Positions 35,014-44,500 of a DNA stretch of 64,000 bases are shown piece after piece (position 1 is the first letter of the stretch; the number at the start of each line of letters is the position of its first letter). The stretch lies in assembly GCA_963832895.1 (NCBI GenBank), contig CAWHVQ010000012.1, positions 124,001 to 188,000 on the forward strand, given 5' to 3'. The notes beneath the pieces were generated by a model. That model saw only the letters and a list, made by a program, of their open reading frames with translations, had not been told where the DNA came from and did not search any database. The translations under genes and the position numbers were made by a program. The DNA is from JAMXLO01 sp963832895. GTDB taxonomy: Bacteria; Pseudomonadota; Alphaproteobacteria; Acetobacterales; Acetobacteraceae.

Positions 35014-38000
35014 GTGTCAGTCGTCATCACACTCGGCAATGCCGGCAATACGGCAACCTTTAGTACTGTCGATACGCTCACTTCCGGTTCGGGTGCGGAC
35101 ACCATCGTTCTGACTGGAACGATCGCCAACGCCAGCATCGATTTGGGCGCTGGCAGCGACACCCTCGCTCTGGGCAACGGTTCAAACTCGGCCACGGTGG
35201 CCAACACCGAGACCATCACCGGCGGTACCGGCAACGACACGGTCACCCTGGGCACCGGCTTCACCACCGCGATGCAGATCGACCTGGGCACCGGGGCCAA
35301 CAAGCTCAGCCTTGCCGCCGGCGGCAACATCGGATCCGTCAGCAACGTCAACACCCTGATCGGCGGCTCGGGTGACGATGCGATCACCCTCAGCACCGCG
35401 CTCACCGGCGGCTCCGTCGACCTCGGCGCCGGCAGCGACACCCTCACCTTCGGCAACTTCACCAACACCGCCACGGTGGCCAACACCGAGACCATCGCCG
35501 GCGGAACCGGCAACGACACCGTCACCCTGAGCACCGCCGCCTCCAACGCCTCCGTCGACCTCGGCGCCGGCAGCGACACCCTCACCTTCGGCAACTGCAC
35601 CAACTCAGCGACCGTCGCCAACACCGAGACCATCACCGGCGGAACCGCGGCCGACAGCGTCACCCTGGGCGGCGCGCTGACCACCGCCATGGCGGTCGAT
35701 CTCGGCGCCGGCAGCAACAAGCTCACCCTCGCCGCCGTCGCCAACACCGGCACCGTCAAGAACACCACCACACTGATCGGCGGCAGCGGTGCCGACACCA
35801 TCACCCTGGGTGCTGCCGCGGTCAGCGCCTCCATTGATCTGGGCGCCGGCAGCGACATCCTCACCTTCGGCAACTTCGCCAACACCGCCACGGTCGCCAA
35901 CACCGAGACCATCACCGGCGGAACCGGCAACGACACCGTCACCCTCGGCACCGGCTTCACCACCGCGATGCAGATCGACCTGGGCACCGGGGCCAACAAG
36001 CTCACCCTCGCCGCCGGCGGCAACATCGGGTCCGTCAGCAACGTCAACACCCTGATCGGCGGATCGGGTGACGATGCGATCACCCTCAGCACCGCGCTCA
36101 CCGGCGGCTCCGTCGACCTCGGCGCCGGCAACGACATCCTCACCTTCGGCAACTTCACCAATACCGCCACGGTGGCCAACACCGAGACCATCACCGGCGG
36201 AACCGGCAACGACACCGTCACCCTGAGCACCGGCTTCACCACCGCGATGCAGATCGACCTCGGCACAGGCAGCAACAAACTCACCCTGGCCAACGTCGCC
36301 AACACCGGCTCCGTCAGCAACGTCAACACGCTGATCGGTGGCACCGGTGCCGATACCGTTACCCTCAGCACCGCCCTCGCCAGCGGCTCCGTCGATCTCG
36401 GTGCCGGCAGCGACAAGCTCACCCTCGCCAGTGGCGGCAACTCCATCACGGCAGCCAACATCGAGACCATCGTCGGCGGTACCGGTGCTGACACCGTGAC
36501 CCTGAGCGCCGCCGCCGTCAGTGCCTCCATCGATTTGGGCGGCGGCAGCGACACCCTCACCTTCGGCAACTTCGCCAACACCGGCACGGTCGCCAACACC
36601 GAGACCATCACCGGGGGAACCGGGGCCGATAGCGTGACTCTGAGCACCGGCTTCACCACTGCGATGCAGATCGACCTCGGCACCGGGGCCAACAAGCTCA
36701 GCCTTGCCGCCGGCGGCAACATCGGCTCCGTCAGCAACGTCAACACCCTGATCGGCGGCTCGGGTGACGATGCGATCACCCTCAGCACCGCGCTCACCGG
36801 CGGCTCCGTCGACCTCGGCGGCGGCAGCGACACCCTCACCTTCGGCAACTTCACCAACACCGCCACGGTGGCCAACACCGAGACCATCGCCGGCGGAACC
36901 GGCAACGACACCGTCACCCTGAGCACCGCCGCCTCCAACGCCTCCGTCGACCTCGGCGCCGGCAGCGACACCCTCACCTTCGGCAACTTCACCAACTCCG
37001 CCACGGTGGCCAACACCGAGACCATCACCGGCGGAACCGCGGCCGACAGCGTCACCCTGGGCGGCGCGCTGACCACTGCCATGGCGGTCGATCTCGGCGC
37101 CGGCAGCAACAAGCTCACCCTCGCCGCCGTCGCCAACACCGGCACCGTCAAGAACACCACCACACTGATCGGCGGCAGCGGTGCCGACACCATCACCCTG
37201 GGTGCTGCCGCGGTCAGTGCCTCCATCGATCTCGGCGCCGGCAGCGACATCCTCACCTTCGGCAACTTCGCCAACACCGCCACGGTGGCCAACACCGAGA
37301 CCATCACCGGGGGAACCGGCAACGACACCGTGACCCTCGGCACCGGCTTCACCACCGCCATGCAGATCGACCTCGGCACCGGGGCCAACAAGCTCAGCCT
37401 GGCCGCCGGCGGCAACATCGGGTCCGTCAGCAACGTCAACACCCTGATCGGCGGATCGGGTGACGATGCGATCACCCTCAGCACCGCGCTCACCGGCGGC
37501 TCCGTCGACCTCGGCGCCGGCAACGACACCCTCACCTTCGGCAACTTCACCAATACCGCCACGGTGGCCAACACCGAGACCATCACCGGCGGAACCGGCA
37601 ACGACACCGTCACCCTGAGCACCGGCTTCACCACCGCGATGCAGATCGACCTCGGCACAGGCAGCAACAAACTCACCCTGGCCAACGTCGCCAACACCGG
37701 CTCCGTCAGCAACGTCAACACGCTGATCGGTGGCACCGGTGCCGATACCGTTACCCTCAGCACCGCCCTCGCCAGCGGCTCCGTCGATCTCGGTGCCGGC
37801 AGCGACAAGCTCACCCTCGCCAGTGGCGGCAACTCCATCACGGCAGCCAACATCGAGACCATCGTCGGCGGTACCGGTGCTGACACCGTGACCCTGAGCG
37901 CCGCCGCCGTCAGTGCCTCCATCGATCTCGGCGCCGGCAGCGACACCCTCACCTTCGGCAACTTCGCCAACACCGCCACGGTCGCCAACACCGAGACCAT

Positions 38001-41000
38001 CACCGGGGGAACCGGGGCCGATAGCGTGACTCTCGAGCACCGGCTTCACCACCGCGATGCAGATCGACCTGGGCACCGGGGCCAACAAGCTCAGCCTTGC
38101 CGCCGGCGGCAACATCGGATCCGTCAGCAACGTCAACACCCTGATCGGCGGCTCGGGTGACGATGCGATCACCCTCAGCACCGCGCTCACCGGCGGCTCC
38201 GTCGACCTCGGCGCCGGCAGCGACACCCTCACCTTCGGCAACTTCACCAACACCGCCACGGTGGCCAACACCGAGACCATCGCCGGCGGAACCGGCAACG
38301 ACACCGTCACCCTGAGCACCGCCGCCTCCAACGCCTCCGTCGACCTCGGCGCCGGCAGCGACACCCTCACCTTCGGCAACTGCACCAACTCAGCGACCGT
38401 CGCCAACACCGAGACCATCACCGGCGGAACCGCGGCCGACAGCGTCACCCTGGGCGGCGCGCTGACCACCGCCATGGCGGTCGATCTCGGCGCCGGCAGC
38501 AACAAGCTCACCCTCGCCGCCGTCGCCAACACCGGCACCGTCAAGAACACCACCACACTGATCGGCGGCAGCGGTGCCGACACCATCACCCTGGGTGCTG
38601 CCGCGGTCAGCGCCTCCATTGATCTGGGCGCCGGCAGCGACATCCTCACCTTCGGCAACTTCGCCAACACCGCCACGGTCGCCAACACCGAGACCATCAC
38701 CGGCGGAACCGGCAACGACACCGTCACCCTCGGCACCGGCTTCACCACCGCGATGCAGATCGACCTGGGCACCGGGGCCAACAAGCTCACCCTCGCCGCC
38801 GGCGGCAACATCGGGTCCGTCAGCAACGTCAACACCCTGATCGGCGGATCGGGTGACGATGCGATCACCCTCAGCACCGCGCTCACCGGCGGCTCCGTCG
38901 ACCTCGGCGCCGGCAACGACATCCTCACCTTCGGCAACTTCACCAATACCGCCACGGTGGCCAACACCGAGACCATCACCGGCGGAACCGGCAACGACAC
39001 CGTCACCCTGAGCACCGGCTTCACCACCGCGATGCAGATCGACCTCGGCACAGGCAGCAACAAACTCACCCTGGCCAACGTCGCCAACACCGGCTCCGTC
39101 AGCAACGTCAACACGCTGATCGGTGGCACCGGTGCCGATACCGTTACCCTCAGCACCGCCCTCGCCAGCGGCTCCGTCGATCTCGGTGCCGGCAGCGACA
39201 AGCTCACCCTCGCCAGTGGCGGCAACTCCATCACGGCAGCCAACATCGAGACCATCGTCGGCGGTACCGGTGCTGACACCGTGACCCTGAGCGCCGCCGC
39301 CGTCAGTGCCTCCATCGATTTGGGCGGCGGCAGCGACACCCTCACCTTCGGCAACTTCGCCAACACCGGCACGGTCGCCAACACCGAGACCATCACCGGG
39401 GGAACCGGGGCCGATAGCGTGACTCTGAGCACCGGCTTCACCACTGCGATGCAGATCGACCTCGGCACCGGGGCCAACAAGCTCAGCCTTGCCGCCGGCG
39501 GCAACATCGGCTCCGTCAGCAACGTCAACACCCTGATCGGCGGCTCGGGTGACGATGCGATCACCCTCAGCACCGCGCTCACCGGCGGCTCCGTCGACCT
39601 CGGCGCGGCAGCGACACCCTCACCTTCGGCAACTTCACCAACACCGCCACGGTGGCCAACACCGAGACCATCGCCGGCGGAACCGGCAACGACACCGTCA
39701 CCCTGAGCACCGCCGCCTCCAACGCCTCCGTCGACCTCGGCGCCGGCAGCGACACCCTCACCTTCGGCAACTTCACCAACTCCGCCACGGTGGCCAACAC
39801 CGAGACCATCACCGGCGGAACCGCGGCCGACAGCGTCACCCTGGGCGGCGCGCTGACCACTGCCATGGCGGTCGATCTCGGCGCCGGCAGCAACAAGCTC
39901 ACCCTCGCCGCCGTCGCCAACACCGGCACCGTCAAGAACACCACCACACTGATCGGCGGCAGCGGTGCCGACACCATCACCCTGGGTGCTGCCGCGGTCA
40001 GTGCCTCCATCGATCTCGGCGCCGGCAGCGACATCCTCACCTTCGGCAACTTCGCCAACACCGCCACGGTGGCCAACACCGAGACCATCACCGGGGGAAC
40101 CGGCAACGACACCGTGACCCTCGGCACCGGCTTCACCACCGCCATGCAGATCGACCTCGGCACCGGGGCCAACAAGCTCAGCCTGGCCGCCGGCGGCAAC
40201 ATCGGATCCGTCAGCAACGTCAACACCCTGATCGGCGGCTCGGGTGACGATGCGATCACCCTCAGCACCGCGCTCACCGGCGGCTCCGTCGACCTCGGCG
40301 CCGGCAACGACATCCTCACCTTCGGCAACTTCACCAACACCGCCACGGTGGCCAACACCGAGACCATCACCGGCGGAACCGGCAACGACACCGTCACCCT
40401 GAGCACCGCCGCCTCCAACGCCTCCGTCGACCTCGGCGCCGGCAGCGACACCCTCACCTTCGGCAACTTCACCAACTCCGCGACCGTCGCCAACACCGAG
40501 ACCATCACCGGCGGAACCGCGGCCGACAGCGTCACCCTGGGCGGCGCGCTGACCACCGCCATGGCGGTCGATCTCGGCGCCGGCAGCAACAAGCTCACCC
40601 TCGCCGCCGTCGCCAACACCGGCACCGTCAAGAACACCACCACACTGATCGGCGGCAGCGGTGCCGACACCATCGCCCTGGGTGCTGCCGCGGTCAGTGC
40701 CTCCATCGATCTCGGCGCCGGCAGCGACATCCTCACCTTCGGCAACTTCGCCAACACCGCCACGGTCGCCAACACCGAGACCATCACCGGCGGAACCGGC
40801 AACGACACCGTCACCCTCGGCACCGGCTTCACCACCGCGATGCAGATCGACCTGGGCACCGGGGCCAACAAGCTCACCCTGGCCGCCGGTGGCAACGTCG
40901 GATCCGTCAGTAACGTCAACACCCTGATCGGCGGCTCAGGCGCCGACGCCGTCACCTACGCTACCGCCTTGGTGAACGGCAGTGTCGATCTTGGCGCCGG

Positions 41001-41536
41001 CAGTGATACGTTGCAGCTTGCCAACTTCACCAACACGGTGTCCCTGGCCAACACAGAAACGGCGCTAGGCGGAACAGGGAATGACACAATCACTCTCACC
41101 GGCTCCGGCCCCAGCGCGGTTGTCGGCGGCGCAGGGATGAACTTCATCACAGGTAACTCCGGCGCCGACGAATTCGTGCTCGATCAAAACAGTACCTGGC
41201 AACCTGAGCACGGTTTCCAACTTCAACGCGGCCAAGGGGGACAAGATCGCTCTGGACACCAATGCAAACGAAACTTTCACCCGCGATACCTATGACCTGG
41301 GCGGAGCGCCCCTCGTGGACAATACCAACCTCAAGGCGGTAGCGGACGCAGCGACGCGCCTGACCGTGAGCGAGGCGACCGGCGGCAAAGGCGGTTTCGT
41401 TTACCAACAAAACACCGGCGAACTGTATTACAGCGGAACCGGCAGTTTTGCTGGTGGCGGCACGCTTGTGGGCGTGATCGATAGCAGTGCCAACACCCCG
41501 TGGATCTACAACGCAAGCAACTTCACGCAAGTCTAG
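35014..41536 (+). CDS. Giant RTX-like repeat protein, interrupted by three single-base frameshifts
   Basis: Start GTG 35014 with AGGAG at 35002-35006. From about 35080 to 41140 it is tandem units of 46 or 47 residues. Each contains a GGTGNDTVTL-type and a DLGAGSDTLTFGN-type RTX-like nonapeptide, joined by ATVANTETIT or SVSNVNTLI. There are about 43 units. No signal peptide; the C-terminus (NLSTVSNFNAAKGDKIALD, then GGFVYQQNTGELYYSGTG) resembles type I secretion C-termini. The frame shifts at 38034 (extra C), about 39606 (one base missing) and 41197 (extra T). Every segment stays repeat-coding in its own frame, so the parent protein was about 2173 residues. It is rich in Thr, Ser, Asn, Gly, Ala. 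The adjacent triple GT41 gene makes it a candidate O-glycosylated surface protein. The shifts could be real, or assembly/sequencing errors in near-identical repeats. Confidence 0.8.
35251..37420 (+). repeat. Long direct repeat inside the RTX-like gene, left copy
   Basis: This stretch recurs almost base for base at 38035-40200, offset by 2784-2785 bases (20 repeat units). The right boundary is approximate: the two copies track together until about 37420/40200 and then differ at several positions, such as ATCGGGTCCG against ATCGGATCCG. Confidence 0.7.
38035..40200 (+). repeat. Long direct repeat inside the RTX-like gene, right copy
   Basis: Near-identical to 35251-37420. Its left edge coincides with the first frameshift (CTCTCGAGCACC where other units read CTCTGAGCACC or CCCTGGGCACC), suggesting that the duplication junction itself created the shift. 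The second frameshift lies inside this copy. Confidence 0.7.
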
Positions 41537-41549
41537 CCAGGGTCATTGG

Positions 41550-44500
41550 ATGAAGAGCTCGGTCCGGGCCACGAGACGGAACGCACGGTCGGCGGCCCCG
41601 GCTGGCATCCCCGGCGCAGTCGCCACTCGGCAGAGCGGCGATCTGGCCTTCGGCGAGGCGCATTGGAGGGCCACGCTTCTGCGTAACCCTAGTGACCCCC
41701 TGGCGCCACGCGCGCTCAGCGATATTGCGCATCAGTCAGGGCGATATGGAGAAGCGGCAAAGCGATTGGGGCCGATCGCTGAAGGTCCGGCCGACTTTTC
41801 AAATCTGGGCATCTCGCTAGCGGAACTCGGGCAGGACGATGCCGCGGAAACGGCATACCGCCGAGCAATTGCCCTCGATCCAAAGTGCGCTGCGGCGCAC
41901 TTTAATCTTGGCAATCTCTTGCACAAACAACAGCGTAATGCCGAAGCCGAAAAGGCGTTCCGTGCCGCTCTCAGCATCCGCACCGATTATTCGAAGGCGT
42001 GGAACGGACTCGGGCAATCGCTGCAATGCCAGGGACAACTCAACGAGTCGCTGTCAGCCTTCCGCACGGCCGTGCGGTACGACCCCGCGTGCACCGCCGC
42101 CCATTGCAATATCGGGACTATCCTTTTCGCATTGGACCACAATGCAGAAGCACTGATTGCGTTTCGTCGGGCGTTGACCCTGGATCCTGGGCACGCACTT
42201 GCACATGGGAATATCGGCGCCCTTCTCGCGCGGTCTGGTTGGCCCATCGCTGCCGAGTCGGCAAGCCGCACGGCGATCAGCCTGGCACCGGACCAACATT
42301 GTTGGCTGACCAATCTCGGAGTGGCACTGCTCGCGCAGGGCCGCTACGCCGAGGCCGAGGCATGTTATCGCAAGGCGTTGGCGATGCGGCCGGACTATGC
42401 TGTCGGTCATGGCAATCTGCTGTTTGCCCTCAACTACCGGACGGACGTCACAGAGGAAGCAGTCTTCGCCGAGTGCGATGCTTGGGATCGTCGCCATGCC
42501 AGGCACCTGGCGCCGACGACGCCGAACTACACGTTGGATCGGACACCCGGTCGCCGACTTCGCGTTGGATACGTCTCAGCCGACTTCCGCCAGCACGCGG
42601 TTGCAATGTTCGCGGAACCATTGATCGCTGCACACGAAAGATCGACGGTAGAACTCTATCTTTATTCGGGCGTCGCTGCCGAGGACGCCGAGACCGACCG
42701 CTTTCGTTCGCTCAGCGACCACTGGCACAACACGATCGGCCTCACCGACGCCGAACTATCCGAGCATATATACAGCGACAAGATTGACGTTCTGGTCGAT
42801 CTCGCAGGCCATAGCGCGGGCAACCGTCTACTGACATTTGCTCGCCGTCCGGCGCCGGTTCAGGTGGCATATCTGCTCGGGCACGGATACAGCACCGGCA
42901 TGTCGGCCATGGACGCATTCCTTGCCGATAGCCACCTGGCTCCCGCTGGCGCAGATGCGCTGTTCAGCGAACGTCTGATCCGCTTGCCCCGCATACCGCT
43001 TGCCTACGCACCACCAGACGGCATGCCACTCGTTACGGCGCTGCCGGCACTGAGCAACGGCTACGTCACGTTTGGTCATTTCGGTCGGACCGAACGCCTG
43101 AACGACATGGTCATCGCGACCTGGTCCCATATCCTGCACGCTGTGCCGTCATCGCGGCTGGTCCTGGACAACAAACCATTCCAGGAACCGGCATTCCGCG
43201 AGAGGTTCCTGGCGCACTTCGCCCGGCATGGGATCGAGCCCGCAAGACTGGATCTCGTCTTCAGCGCGCCGCAGCCGCGCGTATGGGCCGCCTATGGCGG
43301 CATCGACATCGCCCTGGATCCGTTTCCGCACAATGCCGGCACAACGACAATCGAAGCGCTGTGGCAGGGTGTCCCGGTCATATCATTGGCAGGGCGTCCA
43401 ACAGTCGGTCGGTTCGGTTCGAGCATCCTGCACGCGGTAGGGCTGGACGACTGGGTTGCCGATACGATCGACGGTTACGTGAAGCGAGCATTGGCCGCGG
43501 CGTCCGACCTCCCCTCGCTGGCGCAAATGCGGCAAGACCTGCGCAGAAGAGTCGCCGTCTCGCCATTATGCGACGCCACTGGCCTGGCACGTGCCATCGA
43601 GGCCACATACCGCATGCTTTGGGACGAATGGCGCGAGGGCGACGTCCCACGCCTGCATCGCCTCTACACGCAGGGCCATCACAACGAAGCTACCGAATTG
43701 GCGAGCCGCATGCTGCGACGCGACGAAGCAGCTGCCGATGCCCATCATGTGCTCGGCCTTCTGGCCTATCATGGCAACCGACAGATCGAGGCCGACAGCC
43801 ATCTTCGAGCGGCAATCGAGTGCGCGCCTGCGCAGGCCGAACTGCATGCCAATCACGCGGCAATCCTGCGCAAAGCGGGCCGGCTCGCCGATGCGGAAAG
43901 CGCCGCACGCAGCGCGCTGACGCTGGAACCGGAGCGGGTTTCGGCGCACAACAATCTTGGCAACATTCTCCGCGACGCTGGCCGCTACGACGAAAGCGCC
44001 GGCTGCTATCGCGCGGCGGTCCGTCTTTCGCCGGATTTCGTGGATGCGTGGGTCAACCTGGCCTGGGTGCTTGCGCTTGCTGGACATGCGCGGCAGGCCG
44101 AAGAGGCCGCTCGACAGGCCATCGCGTGCGACACTAGCAATCCCGACGCGCACAACAACCTTGGTCTGGCTTTGATGCGCCAAGGCCGACTAGCCGAGGC
44201 CGAGGCAGCCCTGCGACAGGCGTTGGCGTTGCGGCCTGAGCGTGCCTTGCCGCACAGCAATATCCTATTTTGCCTCAACTATCGTGTTGACGTATCGGCT
44301 GAGGAAATTTTTGCCGAGTACCGCCGTTGGGACATTCAGCATGCCCAGCCACTGATGCCCGCGCGGCGTGACTTCAACCTCGATCGGTCGCCGGACCGAC
44401 GACTGCGCGTTGGTTACGTTTCCCCCGATTTCCGCCAGCACGCGGTCGCCTTGTTTGCGGAACCCCTGCTCGCCGCGCATGACCGTTCCATGGTGGAAGT

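Noticed and set aside
38034..38034. Programmed ribosomal frameshift in the repeat gene
   Set aside because: There is no slippery heptamer or stimulatory structure at the site, and the inserted base lies at a duplication junction. An indel or assembly error is simpler.
34254..39582. Very long open frames on the minus strand across the repeat gene (more than 1200 codons each)
   Set aside because: They are antisense shadows of the GC-rich repeat. The translation is low-complexity Pro/Val/Ser/Leu text with no starts, no ribosome sites and no family, while the plus strand gives coherent RTX-like protein.
35014..41140. CRISPR-like array because of regular direct repeats
   Set aside because: The repeats are coding, contiguous with no unique spacers, and differ by unit type; there are no cas genes.
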